A stretch of DNA of 64,000 nt from Mesorhizobium sp. M00.F.Ca.ET.216.01.1.1 (GCF_004010325.2 NZ_SADR02000025.1:1-64000); one strand, 5' to 3'. Shown: positions 42,838 to 52,353, counted from the first letter of the stretch. Numbers and translations: made by a program. Notes: generated by a model not told the origin, from the sequence alone.

Positions 42838-44247
42838 TCAAGCCGCTAGCGGCAAGCGCAGTTCCGTCAGCAGGCCGCCCCCCGGATGGTTGGACAGGCT
42901 GACCTCGCCGCCGATGCCGCGAGCGATGGTGCGGGCGATGGTCAGGCCAAGACCAAGGCCGCCGGTCTCGCGGTTGCGGGACTGTTCCAGGCGCACGAAA
43001 GAGCCGAACACGGCGTCGATCTCAGCCTGCGGTATGCCAGGTCCCTCATCTCGGATGGTGAGCGTGATCATGTTTTCCGATTGCCGCAGGCTGAGGTGCG
43101 CTTTCTTGCCGTAGGTCACGGCATTCTGGACGAGGTTGGTGACGCAGCGCTTCAGCGCCACCGGCCGCGCGATGCAGATCAGGGCGCGCGACCTTGTGCC
43201 GTCATTGTCGAACGAGACCGCCTCGAAGCCGTCGGCGACCGACTCCACCAGCGACCAGAAATCGATCCGTTCGCTCTTCTCCTCGGTCACCTCGAAAGTG
43301 GCAAAATCGATGACCGAGCTGGCAATGCTCTCGATGTCGGCAAGGTCGTGGGCGAGAGCCTCGCGAACCGTCGATTTCCGCAGCAGTTCGAGGCGCAGCC
43401 GCATCCGGGTCAGCGGCGTGCGCAGGTCGTGCGCGAGCGCCGCCGCGAGGTGCTCGCGATCCTCGACATAGTCGCGCAGCCGCGCCTGCATGACATTGAC
43501 CGCCTTCGCCGCAGCACGGATTTCGCGGCTGCCTGTCTCGGCGATCGGCGGGCTCTTCAGGTCGTTGCCGATCCGCTTCACGGCCGTTTCCATCATCCGG
43601 TAAGGAGCGGTCAGCCGGCGCAGCGACCAGATCGACATGATCACCACCAGCCCGGCGATGAAGGCATAGAGCGGCAGGCTGTCGAAGCTCAAAATCGGCC
43701 CGACCGGAGTGTTCGGCTCGGTGAAGTTCAGCCATTGGCCGTCGGCGAAGCGCAGCGAAGCCGTCAGCTTGTCGCTCTGGGCGAAATTGGCCGCCAGCAC
43801 CAGAAGGTCGCGCTCGACCTGGCCGACATCCTTGTTCATGACCACGCCGCCGGGGGCGTCGGCTTCGCGTGTTGCCGGATCGCGCCGGACCCGCGCGTCG
43901 GTGATGCCGAATCTCGACAGCCGCCCGACCAGTATGTCCTCCAGTTCGGCCAGTTCGTCATCACCCGCAATCGACGAGGCGACAGCGGGTGTGCCCGAAA
44001 CAGTGAGCGCATAGGTGGAGTTGAACAGACCGGACGCGATGGCCTTGCGCTGTTCGGGTGCGGCGTCATGCATCAGCTGCACCAGCGAGTAGGCGCGGTC
44101 GTTGAGCCGGTAGAGATCGACTATGTCATTGGCGGCGGCGCGGTCGCGCGAGACGATGTAGAGGGTCGCGACCTGGCTGATCAGCAGGCCGGCAATGACG
44201 ATCAGCAGCACCCAGACGGGCAGGGTTTGTGGCAAAAAGCGTCTCAT
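42838..44247 (-). CDS. Sensor histidine kinase, EnvZ/RstB-like
   Basis: The 469-aa kinase has membrane segments at about 10-33 and 193-210 with a 160-residue periplasmic part between. A HAMP region, phosphoacceptor His at about 273 (HDLRTPLTRMRLRLELL), the N-box NLVQNAVTYGKKA and the G-box GGLGLGLTIARTIARG follow. It phosphorylates the OmpR-type regulator whose stop overlaps its ATG (ATGA). The stimulus is unknown. Divergent genes encode two small exported proteins and share a repeat-rich control region. Confidence 0.9.
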   Translation of the reverse strand: MRRFLPQTLPVWVLLIVIAGLLISQVATLYIVSRDRAAANDIVDLYRLNDRAYSLVQLMHDAAPEQRKAIASGLFNSTYALTVSGTPAVASSIAGDDELAELEDILVGRLSRFGITDARVRRDPATREADAPGGVVMNKDVGQVERDLLVLAANFAQSDKLTASLRFADGQWLNFTEPNTPVGPILSFDSLPLYAFIAGLVVIMSIWSLRRLTAPYRMMETAVKRIGNDLKSPPIAETGSREIRAAAKAVNVMQARLRDYVEDREHLAAALAHDLRTPLTRMRLRLELLRKSTVREALAHDLADIESIASSVIDFATFEVTEEKSERIDFWSLVESVADGFEAVSFDNDGTRSRALICIARPVALKRCVTNLVQNAVTYGKKAHLSLRQSENMITLTIRDEGPGIPQAEIDAVFGSFVRLEQSRNRETGGLGLGLTIARTIARGIGGEVSLSNHPGGGLLTELRLPLAA

Positions 44248-44987
44248 TCGGAGGTCGTTTCGGGGAGGAACTGGTAGCCGCCGCTGCGCACGGTCAGGAT
44301 CAGTTTCGGCGTCTTCGGGTCGTCTTCCATCTTGCGCCGCAGCCGGCTGACCAGGATGTCGACGCTGCGGTCGAAGCTGTAACCGCTGTCGCCGCCAGAG
44401 AGTTCGATGAGTTGGTCGCGGGTCAGTACGCGCTGGGCGCTCTTGACGAAGGTCTGCAGGAGGTTGAACTCCGCCATCGTCAGTTCGACGCTGACATCGC
44501 CCGGCGCCTTAAGCCGGCGGCGCGAGCAGTCCATCGTCCAGCCGGCGAAATGATAGATCTGCTTCGTTATGGGCCGTCGCGGTTCGGCGGCGCCGTTACG
44601 CCTCAGCACAGCACGGATGCGGGCTAACAGCTCGCGCGGATCGAATGGTTTTGGCACATAGTCGTCGGCGCCCATCTCCAGGCCGACCACGCGGTCGGTG
44701 GTTTCGGTGACCGCGGTCAGCATGATGATCGGCGTCGAGTAATTGGCGCGAAGATCGCGGCAAAGCTCCAGCCCGCTTTTGCCGGGCAGCATCACATCCA
44801 GGACGATAAGATCCACCTGCGTGAGGCGCAGGGCAGCCTCCATCTCGATGCCGTCGGCGGCAACCGTCGTGCGCAACCCCCGCTTCTGGAAGAATTCCTG
44901 AAGCAGGTCGCGTATGCCCTTGTCGTCGTCGACGATCAGTATGTGTGCGTCGGATTTCACAGGAGCCCTGTCATCATTGGTGGCCAA
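44244..44987 (-). CDS. OmpR-family response regulator
   Basis: The 247-aa regulator has receiver-domain landmarks (LIVDDDKGIRDLL; phosphoacceptor in VLDVMLPGKSGLEL; KPFDPRELLARI) and a winged helix ending VSRLRRKMEDDPKTPKLILT. Its kinase follows with overlapping codons. Four direct repeats with 11-bp step occur at 45069-45122, 82 bp upstream. They resemble binding sites for this class. The divergent exported-protein genes are likely targets. Confidence 0.92.
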   Translation of the reverse strand: MATNDDRAPVKSDAHILIVDDDKGIRDLLQEFFQKRGLRTTVAADGIEMEAALRLTQVDLIVLDVMLPGKSGLELCRDLRANYSTPIIMLTAVTETTDRVVGLEMGADDYVPKPFDPRELLARIRAVLRRNGAAEPRRPITKQIYHFAGWTMDCSRRRLKAPGDVSVELTMAEFNLLQTFVKSAQRVLTRDQLIELSGGDSGYSFDRSVDILVSRLRRKMEDDPKTPKLILTVRSGGYQFLPETTSE

Positions 44988-45068
44988 ACCGTCACGCGGT
45001 CATCACCCACACGATAGAATTCGGGCCATATGTTGGCCAGTGGCGATGACAGGACCAAGGGTGGGCCG

Positions 45069-45122
45069 CCAGAAACAATCCAGAAACAAAATTCTACAAT
45101 CCGGAAAAACTTCTGAAAAAAT
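45069..45122. promoter_or_regulatory. 11-bp-phased direct repeats in the regulator/exported-protein divergent region
   Basis: Tandem units CCAGAAACAAT and CCAGAAACAAA at 45069 and 45080, and diverged CCGGAAAAACT and TCTGAAAAAAT at 45101 and 45112, sit at steps of one helical turn. The spacing is that of OmpR-family operators. The region lies between the response regulator (start 44987) and the exported protein (45197). Confidence 0.55.
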
Positions 45123-45196
45123 TCAAAGGCATAACTGGTGTCGTGGCGGTCAGGTCATCGGCTGCGACACTGGCTTACGGGTTCACGGACAGACCA

Positions 45197-45496
45197 ATGC
45201 AAAGGTTCTCGATCAGCTTGATGGGTGCATTGCTCGGCATTTCGCTCGTCACGGCCGCGGTTGGAGAAACCGACGCAAAGGCGGCCATCACCCGCAGCGA
45301 GCGTTGCAGCAGCGTCAGCCGCCAGGTTGACGAAGCCCTCGAAACCCATGCCGCGGCAACGCAGGTCACCGCGGCGAAGGCACTTCAAAGAAAGGGAAAC
45401 CGGTTCTGCGCCAACAAGAAACAGGCACAGGGAATCCGGATGCTCGCGAACGCTTTGAAGCTGCTTGGAGTGACACCGATCGACCCCGTTCAGTGA
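45197..45496 (+). CDS. Small exported protein of unknown function
   Basis: The 99-aa product starts MQRFSISLMGALLGISLVTA, a signal peptide with cleavage near VGETDAKA. The mature helix-rich part is SSVSRQVDEALETHAAATQV with two cysteines (ERCSSV, NRFCANKK) that may form a disulfide. I do not recognise a family. A frame extending upstream to 45143 would add an implausible N-terminus. It is the first plus-strand gene after the two-component system and may be under its control. Confidence 0.65.
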   Translation: MQRFSISLMGALLGISLVTAAVGETDAKAAITRSERCSSVSRQVDEALETHAAATQVTAAKALQRKGNRFCANKKQAQGIRMLANALKLLGVTPIDPVQ

Positions 45497-45533
45497 CGCT
45501 CAAATCCGGCCTGCACAAGAAAGGAAACGAACC

Positions 45534-45791
45534 ATGAAAAAGTCCCTCCTCTCCGCTCTCGGTCTCGCTATCGCGCTTGCTTTCTCGATGCCGGTTCTCG
45601 GCACCAGCAGCGCCAACGCTGCTGCGACGACCGCGGCTGCGACCACCACGACGACCGCGCCGGCGGCTGCGCCCATGAAGGCTGCTCCGAAGAAGGTCGC
45701 CAAGAAGACCGCCAAGGCGGCCTGCAAGGTGACCAAGACGCACAAGTGCCCGGTCAAGCACACCGCCAAGAAGGCCGCTCCCAAGGCCTGA
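45534..45791 (+). CDS. Small exported Ala/Lys/Thr-rich protein
   Basis: The 85-aa product has a signal peptide (MKKSLLSALGLAIALAFSMP, cleavage near SSANA), an Ala/Thr tract and a basic tail: KAAPKKVAKKTAKAACKVTK then KHTAKKAAPKA. A Cys pair (AACKV, HKCPV) may form a disulfide. The composition resembles histone H1-like or PHA-granule-type repeats but this protein is exported. Function is unknown. It lies 37 bp after the other small exported gene and is followed by a long perfect hairpin. Confidence 0.7.
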   Translation: MKKSLLSALGLAIALAFSMPVLGTSSANAAATTAAATTTTTAPAAAPMKAAPKKVAKKTAKAACKVTKTHKCPVKHTAKKAAPKA

Positions 45792-45818
45792 TCCAGGCTG
45801 GCACAGATAGCCTACACA

Positions 45819-45859
45819 ACAAGGCCGCTCCAGCCGCAATTCGGGTGGAGCGGCCTTGT
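45819..45859 (+). terminator. Long perfect hairpin after the small exported genes
   Basis: ACAAGGCCGCTCCA and its exact reverse complement TGGAGCGGCCTTGT form a 14-bp stem with a 13-nt loop. No U-tract follows, so it may terminate weakly or protect the RNA end. Confidence 0.6.
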
Positions 45860-46179
45860 GGTATCGAACAAGCGCCGTCTGATCGTATCCAATGCGTGGC
45901 TGACAACCACCGGCCCTTGTGATTGCCGCCTCGTCCCGGCTCATTTGGCCATCGTCACGCCTAACGCAATCGCAATGCCGGCCCGGTGGGACAACAGCAC
46001 GGCAATTCCGGCTCGCCGCATCTTTGGCCGCCAGAGCCGTTGAACGACAACGCACTGCTCCTAAATTTGTGAATGATCGCGCAGCCGGAAAACCGTCTTG
46101 CGCGCCGATCAAAATAGACGACAGCTTTCGTACATGACAAAATGAAAGCGAAATTCTTGCGTGCAGTTGCCAGTTGCCG
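45860..46179. other. 320-bp gap between the small exported genes and clpS
   Basis: I see no credible gene. The right half has A-rich bases around 46120-46155 (ATGACAAAATGAAAGCG) that may hold the clpS promoter. Nothing else was recognised. Confidence 0.5.
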
Positions 46180-46485
46180 ATGCCTGAGATCGTCACCAAA
46201 CCTCGCACCAAAACGAAGCCGCAGATCGAACGGCCGAAGCTCTACAAGGTCATCCTGGTCAATGACGATTTCACGCCGCGCGAGTTCGTGGTGACGGTGC
46301 TCAAGGCCGAATTCAAAATGAGCGAGGACCAGGCGCAGCGCGTGATGATCACCGCGCACCGGCGCGGCGCCTGTGTGGTTGCCGTCTTCACCAGGGACGT
46401 TGCCGAGACCAAGGCGGCGCGGGCGACCGACGCCGGCAAGGCCAAGGGCTACCCGCTGCTGTTCACGACCGAGCCGGAGGAGTAG
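46180..46485 (+). CDS. clpS: ATP-dependent Clp protease adaptor ClpS (ClpS2-like)
   Basis: The 101-aa adaptor delivers N-end-rule substrates to ClpA. The N-degron pocket motif LVNDDFTPREFVVTVL and the ClpA-binding helix MITAHRRGACVVAVFTRDVA are intact. A charged N-terminal tail (TKPRTKTKPQIERPKLY) precedes them. No clpA follows, as is usual for the second ClpS copy of rhizobia. The start was put at ATG 46180; a TTG six bases upstream is also possible. Confidence 0.9.
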   Translation: MPEIVTKPRTKTKPQIERPKLYKVILVNDDFTPREFVVTVLKAEFKMSEDQAQRVMITAHRRGACVVAVFTRDVAETKAARATDAGKAKGYPLLFTTEPEE

Positions 46486-46528
46486 GGGCCGCTTTTCACC
46501 ACCGACTCCCATTGTAGGTGAGGGAGCG

Positions 46529-48616
46529 CTACCGCCCCTCGCGGTACCACATTGAGCCCATTGCCAAAAGCAGCAGGCCAAGGCCGAGGAAGCCGCCGAA
46601 CAGCGGTACGCGCGAGACGGCTTTCAGCACGCTGTCGTCGGTGGTGCGGAGCCCGATCCAGTCGTTGCCAGAGGCAGCGCCCGCGGAGCGGACCGGTACG
46701 ATCGAAGGCAGCGTCACGCCGCTGGTAAGGTTGCCAAGCGCGGATGACTGAGCCAGCCGGCGCACGCTGCCGCCGGTGGCTTCGGCAGGCGCTTTCAGCC
46801 GGCCCTCGGTGGAGATGACGTCGGTGAATTCCGGCGCGTTGACCGGGCCGACATGGGCAAGCGCGGTCAGGTCGCCATTGCCGACCTGATAGAGGCCGAT
46901 CTCGCTGGTCTCGACGCTGCCCAGGAAAACGCCAGGTTCGGATTTTTCGAGCTTGACGGTCAGCGCCTTGCCGGACGGCGTGATCACCTGGGCCGGGCCA
47001 GGATCGTCGCTCATCGTCTGGCGGCGGATTTCCAGTACCATGCCGCGGCCGTCGGCGGTCAGCCGCTCCTCCTCCAGCTCAGGCTCCTTCATCAGCCAAT
47101 GGGCGATGCGCCGGTAGAGCTGGACATGCGGGCCGCCGCCCTCAAAGCCGCGCGCCCACAGCCAGCCCTGGTCTGACAGCAGCATGCCGACGCGGCCTTC
47201 ACCCTTGTGGTCGAGCAGCAGCAGCGGACGGTTGTCGGCGCCCTTCATCACCACCTCGCCCTCGGGATTCTCGACGCCGATGGTGCGGAACCAGCGGCTC
47301 CAGTGCGGCGGGTCGGTATTGGAGCCGTCGAGCCCGCGCGTCACCGGATGACGCTGGCCGAGATCGGTCAGGCGCGGATAGAAGGCCTTGTCGATGACGT
47401 CGCCGGTCGGCATCGCCGGCAGTGCCGACATCAGCGGCGTGCGGGCGATCGAGCTCTCGCCGGCATATTCGGGTCCCGCAGCAATCAGCAGCGCGCCGCC
47501 CTTTTCGACATATTCGGAGATGTAGTCGTAATAGAGGATCGGCAGCACGTCGCGGTGCTGGTAGCGGTCGAAGATGATCAGGTCGAAATCCTTGATCTTC
47601 TCGACGAACAGCTCGCGCGTCGGGAAGGCGATCAGCGACAATTCGTTGATCGGCGTACCGTCCTGCTTTTCCGGCGGCCGTAAAATGGTGAAATGGACGA
47701 GGTCGACCGAAGCGTCGGACTTCAGCAGGTTGCGCCAGGTGCGCTCGCCGGCATGCGGCTCGCCGGAGACGAGCAGCACACGCAAGTTCTCGCGGATGCC
47801 GTCGATCAGTGCGATGGCACGGTTGTTGGCATCGGTCAGCTCGCCCGGCTCGCGGCCGATGGCGAGTTCGACGATGTTGCGGCCGGCGTTCGGGATGGTC
47901 ACTTGCAGCGGCATCGGCTGGCCGATGGTGGCATGCTCGACCGCGACCTGTTCGCCGTTTACCGACACGCGGACATCGACAGGGCCGGTTTCGTTGTCGG
48001 TGGCGATGACGCGATAAGTCATGTCGAGCGGCTTGCCGACCAGACCGAAGCGCGGCGCATTTTCAAGGCGGATGCGGCGATCCTTCTCGTGGTCGTTGCC
48101 GGTGATCAGCGCATGCAGCGGGGCGTTGAAGTCGGGAGCGCCGGCAGGCGCGTCGTGCACCTCGCCGTCGGTAATCATGATGGCGCCGCCGATGCGCGAC
48201 GGCGGCACGTCGCGGAAAGCGCTTTCGAGCGCTGAAAACAGCCGCGTCTCGGTGCGTTCCTCAGCGGCTTCGGATTTGCCGGCCTCGACGACGTGGACGT
48301 CGAACTGCTTGAAACGGCCAAGGCGCTCCTGGATCCCGGCGAGGGCCTCGTCGGTCTGCTTGCCACGATCGCCGATGTCCTGGCTCTGGCTGCGGTCGAC
48401 GATGACGGCGACGACGCTTTTCAGCGCCTCGCGTTCTTCGTCGAGGAAAACCGGGTTGAGAAGGGCGGCGCCCAGGGCGAGCAGGGCGGCGAAGCGGAAG
48501 ATCGCGCCGCGCTGGCGAAACCACAGGCCGACCAGCGCCAGCACCGCCAGAGGCACCAGCACGGCGGCAAGCAGCTGCCAGGAAACCAGCGGTTCGAAGG
48601 AGATCGACCAGTTCAT
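46529..48616 (-). CDS. Large membrane protein with glutamine-amidotransferase-like domain, end of MoxR operon
   Basis: The 695-aa protein has two N-terminal membrane segments (WQLLAAVLVPLAVLALVGLW, then FAALLALGAALLNPVF). A ~550-residue exported region with von Willebrand/amidotransferase-like features (LVSGEPHAGERTWRNLL, DLIIFDRYQHRDVLPILYY, GALLIAAGPEYAG) follows, with a last membrane helix at the C-terminus. It is the fourth gene of the MoxR-DUF58-DUF4159 operon, 3 bp after the previous one. Such operons are linked to envelope integrity or aerotolerance. The specific role is unknown. Confidence 0.78.
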   Translation of the reverse strand: MNWSISFEPLVSWQLLAAVLVPLAVLALVGLWFRQRGAIFRFAALLALGAALLNPVFLDEEREALKSVVAVIVDRSQSQDIGDRGKQTDEALAGIQERLGRFKQFDVHVVEAGKSEAAEERTETRLFSALESAFRDVPPSRIGGAIMITDGEVHDAPAGAPDFNAPLHALITGNDHEKDRRIRLENAPRFGLVGKPLDMTYRVIATDNETGPVDVRVSVNGEQVAVEHATIGQPMPLQVTIPNAGRNIVELAIGREPGELTDANNRAIALIDGIRENLRVLLVSGEPHAGERTWRNLLKSDASVDLVHFTILRPPEKQDGTPINELSLIAFPTRELFVEKIKDFDLIIFDRYQHRDVLPILYYDYISEYVEKGGALLIAAGPEYAGESSIARTPLMSALPAMPTGDVIDKAFYPRLTDLGQRHPVTRGLDGSNTDPPHWSRWFRTIGVENPEGEVVMKGADNRPLLLLDHKGEGRVGMLLSDQGWLWARGFEGGGPHVQLYRRIAHWLMKEPELEEERLTADGRGMVLEIRRQTMSDDPGPAQVITPSGKALTVKLEKSEPGVFLGSVETSEIGLYQVGNGDLTALAHVGPVNAPEFTDVISTEGRLKAPAEATGGSVRRLAQSSALGNLTSGVTLPSIVPVRSAGAASGNDWIGLRTTDDSVLKAVSRVPLFGGFLGLGLLLLAMGSMWYREGR

Positions 48617-48619
48617 GGG

Positions 48620-51442
48620 TTACTGCCCCAACCGTTCGAGCAGCACGGGCACATGAACCTGATCGGATTTGTAGTTGCCGGTCAGCATGTACATCATGAT
48701 GTTGACGCCCGCGCGCAGCGAATAGATCCGCTGCATCGGATCGGACGGCACGGTCGGCAGCATCGGATCGCCATTCTCGTCGACCGCCCAGGCGCCGGCG
48801 AAGTCATTGGCGGTGATCATGATGGGCGAGACGCCGTCACCGACGCGCACTGGGCGGTTCTCGGCATTGCTGGCGTCGAGCGACGCCTCGACCCACAGCG
48901 GGCTGCCGGCGAAGCGGCCGGGAAATTCAGGAAGGATGAAGAAGGACTTGGTCAGCACGTGATCCGACGGCACCGGCTCCAGCGGCGGCACGTTGAGATT
49001 GCCGAGGATGTCGCGCAGCCGCTCCGTCGCCGGGCTGGTCGAATCCGCGCCGATGCCGTTGGCAAACTGATCGCGGGTGTCGAACAGGACGGTGCCGCCT
49101 TGCTGCATATAGGCGTCGACGCGGGCGATTGCGGCTTCGCTCGGCATCGGGGCGGCGGGGTCGATCGGCCAGTAGATCAGCGGGTAAAAGGACAGTTCGT
49201 CCTTTGAAATGTCGACGCCGGCAGGCGCTCCCGGTTCGAGCGCGGTCTTCTCGATCAGGAAGCGGGTCAGTCCTTCGAGCCCGGCGCGGCTGATCGAATC
49301 GACGCCCGGCTCGCCGGTCAGCACATAGGCGATGCGGGTCTTTGAAATGTCCTCGATCGCGCCGGCATCGCCGGGCTTGGCGTCGTCGGCGCGGGCGAAG
49401 TCCGTGTGGCCGAACAGCGCGCCGAGCGCAATCAGCAGCGCGGCCGTGGTTGCGGCAGCGCCGGTACGGCGCGGCCGGCGCGACAACAGGCCGCCCATCC
49501 AGAACACCGCCAGCGTGTCGAGAGCCATCAGCACAAGAGCAGCCGTCACCAGCGGACCTTTCAGATTGTGCGATTCGTCATAGGCATACTGCACGGTGGT
49601 GACCGGCACCGTGACCTGCGGGCGGGCCAGCGGCGCAAAGCTGCTCGAGGCATCGAGCAGATTGTGGGCGAAGACGCCGGTGTCGGAGCCGTAAAGGCCG
49701 GGCGGATTCTCGAACGTCACCGGCCGCGGGCCGGCACCAGGCACAAGCGGCCTGGCATCCGGGGTCGGCGGCACCAGGGTGCCGTCGGCGGCGATCATGC
49801 GATATGGCGCCAGCGAGGTGGCGGCGGCTTCGGCATTGGCAACCGCCTGACCCTGATTGCGCGACAGTTGCACGATACGCCGCAGCATCTCGACGAAGCT
49901 GCCGGAGATCGGCAGGTTCGACCAGGTCGCCTCCGGCGTGACATGGAACAGGATCAGCGTACCCTTTCCCTTCTTCAGCCCGGTCACCAGCGGCGTGCCG
50001 TCGGCGAGTGTGGCCCAGGTGCGCTCGACGATATCAGGCGTCGGCTCCGCCAGCACCTGTCTGGTGACGGTGACCTCGGTCGGCGGCGCCAGATCGGCGA
50101 AGGGACCGCTCTTGGGGAATTCGGTGACCGGCTGCGGCGTCGTCCATGACAGCGCGCCGCCGAGCGAGCGCTCGCCGGTGCGCAACCTGACCGGTAGCAA
50201 ATCGTCGTCGTTGCCGGCTGCGGCCAATCGCGAACCGGCAAACCGCACCAGGGTGCCGCCCTTGTCGACCCAGTCGCCCAGCCTTTGCCGGACCTGCTCC
50301 GGAATGATGCCGACATCGGCCATGATGATCATCGCCGGCTTCTGGTCGAGCAACTGCGGGATGGCGTCGGCAAGGTCGGCGCTCGATGGTTCGACCAGAT
50401 CGGCAAACGGCTGCAGCGCGCGGCGGATGTAGTAGAGCGGCGACAGAAGCGGCTGCGCCTGGTCGGCCTCGGCTTGCGACAGCAGTCCGACGCGGCGGCG
50501 CTTGGAGCTCTCGTCGAGCACGCGGACGGCGCCGGCGTGCCGCTCGCCATCGAGCGCGATCGAGGCGAAGTCGTTGCGCAGTTCGAACGGCACCGCCATC
50601 GTGCCGGTGCCGGTGGCTTCGCCCGGTGCGAAGGTCAGCGTCGCGTCGGCGATGCGGCGACCCTTGTCGTCGAAGGCGCCGGCGGTGACCTGCGCCGGTG
50701 GCGGATCGCCCGGTGCGCGGATGGCGGTCAGGGCGAAGCCGTCCACCTGGTTGTCGGCGTCGGTCAGGCCGGTCAGGGAAAGCCGGTCCGAGGTGGCCCA
50801 GACGACACGCGCGGCGTTCTTCGACAACAGCGTGTTGAAGGCAGCCTCGTCGCCTCGCGCGGCCAGGCCGTCGGCCAGTACGGCAACGCTGGCGCCGGGC
50901 AGGTTCTCCAGGGTTGAAGCGACGCGGGCGTAGACGCCGGGTCGGTCGGTCGGGATCGGCCGCGGCTTTGCCGCGCGTAACCGGTCGAGGGCGGTGGCAG
51001 CATCGAACGGGCCGATGTCGGCATTGGGTTTTTCCGCGGTAAAGGCGATGATGACGGGAATGCCGTTCGAGCCGGCGTCTGCGATCAGCCGCTCGGCGGT
51101 GGCGACGCGCTTGCCCCAGTCGGCGGCGCTCGCCCAGTCGTTGTCGATGACCAGCGCAAGGGCGGCCCCCTCGGCCGGCAGCTTTTCGCGCGGATTGAAG
51201 ACCGGTTCGGCCAACGCAACGATAATAAGGGCGGCCATCAAGAGCCGGAGCAGCGTCAGCCACCATGGGCTCTGCTTCGGCGTCTCTTCGCGCCTCAAAA
51301 CGCGAGCCAGGATCCTTAGCGGCGGAAAGACCTCCGTCTGCGGCCTCGGCGGCGTGAGCCGCAACAGCCACCAGATCACCGGCAGCGCCAGGAGGCCCCA
51401 CAGCACCATCGGCGCACCGAAGGAGAGCGGCAGCCAGCTCAT
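48620..51442 (-). CDS. DUF4159-domain membrane protein (BatA-like N-terminus)
   Basis: The 940-aa protein opens with two membrane helices (FGAPMVLWGLLALPVIWWLL, LTLLRLLMAALIIVALAEP) of the aerotolerance-regulator BatA type. A ~560-residue exported domain, a third membrane helix (GPLVTAALVLMALDTLAVFW) and a C-terminal DUF4159 domain (IAYVLTGEPGVDSISRAG, FYPLIYWPIDPAAPM) follow. ATG 51442 overlaps the DUF58 stop (ATGA). It acts with the MoxR ATPase and DUF58 protein, presumably as a membrane complex. The substrate is unknown. Confidence 0.82.
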   Translation of the reverse strand: MSWLPLSFGAPMVLWGLLALPVIWWLLRLTPPRPQTEVFPPLRILARVLRREETPKQSPWWLTLLRLLMAALIIVALAEPVFNPREKLPAEGAALALVIDNDWASAADWGKRVATAERLIADAGSNGIPVIIAFTAEKPNADIGPFDAATALDRLRAAKPRPIPTDRPGVYARVASTLENLPGASVAVLADGLAARGDEAAFNTLLSKNAARVVWATSDRLSLTGLTDADNQVDGFALTAIRAPGDPPPAQVTAGAFDDKGRRIADATLTFAPGEATGTGTMAVPFELRNDFASIALDGERHAGAVRVLDESSKRRRVGLLSQAEADQAQPLLSPLYYIRRALQPFADLVEPSSADLADAIPQLLDQKPAMIIMADVGIIPEQVRQRLGDWVDKGGTLVRFAGSRLAAAGNDDDLLPVRLRTGERSLGGALSWTTPQPVTEFPKSGPFADLAPPTEVTVTRQVLAEPTPDIVERTWATLADGTPLVTGLKKGKGTLILFHVTPEATWSNLPISGSFVEMLRRIVQLSRNQGQAVANAEAAATSLAPYRMIAADGTLVPPTPDARPLVPGAGPRPVTFENPPGLYGSDTGVFAHNLLDASSSFAPLARPQVTVPVTTVQYAYDESHNLKGPLVTAALVLMALDTLAVFWMGGLLSRRPRRTGAAATTAALLIALGALFGHTDFARADDAKPGDAGAIEDISKTRIAYVLTGEPGVDSISRAGLEGLTRFLIEKTALEPGAPAGVDISKDELSFYPLIYWPIDPAAPMPSEAAIARVDAYMQQGGTVLFDTRDQFANGIGADSTSPATERLRDILGNLNVPPLEPVPSDHVLTKSFFILPEFPGRFAGSPLWVEASLDASNAENRPVRVGDGVSPIMITANDFAGAWAVDENGDPMLPTVPSDPMQRIYSLRAGVNIMMYMLTGNYKSDQVHVPVLLERLGQ

Positions 51443-52353
51443 GCGCTGATCTTTCCGGCGTAACCGCCGTCGGCGGTCATCGCCATGTGCAGGCGCACCA
51501 GAGCCTCTGAGGCGAGGTGGTCGGTGTGGTTGAGGGTAAAGCTCCAGCCGAGCCGTTTGCACCAGCCGGCCAGTTCCTGGCGGCGGGCCGTGTAAAGCAG
51601 GCGATATTCATCGCCAAGCATTTCGGCGCGCCCTGCGGTCAGCTTGTCACCGGTCTCGGGATCGGTGAATTCGGTACGCCCGGCATAGGGGAAGTTCTCC
51701 TCGGCTGGGTCGGCGACCTCGACCAGGTGAGCGCGCACACCGTGGCGCGCGAGCACATCGAGCCAGGCCTTGGTGTCTTCGACCGGATCGAGGAAATCGC
51801 TGACGATGACGATGTCGGAGAAGCGGCGGATGCCGGAAAGGTCGGGCTTTGCCGGCAACTTGCCGGCATGCGCGAGCTGCGCCGCGATGCGTTCGGCACC
51901 GTTGCGGGCAGTGAACGGGTCGGTCAGGCCCGGCCAGGCGATGCGCTCGCCGCTGCGCGACAGAAGCTCTGCCATGGCCAGCACTAGCACGAGTGCACGG
52001 GATTGCTTCGAAACGGTGGCTCCGGTCGACTTGTAGAGCATCGACGGCGAGGGATCGGCCCACAGCCAGACCGTGTGGGCTGCCTCCCATTCGCGGTCGC
52101 GGACATAGGTGTGGTCGTCGCGGGCCGAGCGGCGCCAGTCGATGCGCGAGGAATCGCCTTCGACATAGGGCCGGAACTGCCAGAAATTCTCGCCGATGCC
52201 GCGCTTGCGGCGGCCATGCCAGCCGGCGATCACCGTGTTGACGATGCGGCGTGCCTCGACCAGCAGGTCGGGCACCAGCGAAGCCCGCAACCGGCCACGG
52301 GCGAGCGCGTCGCGCGTCGATACCGGTGCCGGGACCTCGCCTACGCGTGCCAT
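51439..52353 (-). CDS. DUF58-domain protein (VWA-like), MoxR partner
   Basis: The 304-aa protein has the DUF58 core signature RRKRGIGENFWQFRPYVEGD and IDWRRSARDDHTYVRDREWE. A von Willebrand A-like second half contains SDIVIVSDFLDPVEDTK. DUF58 proteins are encoded next to MoxR ATPases and are thought to be client or metal-binding partners. Its ATG overlaps the MoxR stop (TGATG) and its stop overlaps the next start. The four genes are clearly one unit. Confidence 0.88.
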   Translation of the reverse strand: MARVGEVPAPVSTRDALARGRLRASLVPDLLVEARRIVNTVIAGWHGRRKRGIGENFWQFRPYVEGDSSRIDWRRSARDDHTYVRDREWEAAHTVWLWADPSPSMLYKSTGATVSKQSRALVLVLAMAELLSRSGERIAWPGLTDPFTARNGAERIAAQLAHAGKLPAKPDLSGIRRFSDIVIVSDFLDPVEDTKAWLDVLARHGVRAHLVEVADPAEENFPYAGRTEFTDPETGDKLTAGRAEMLGDEYRLLYTARRQELAGWCKRLGWSFTLNHTDHLASEALVRLHMAMTADGGYAGKISA

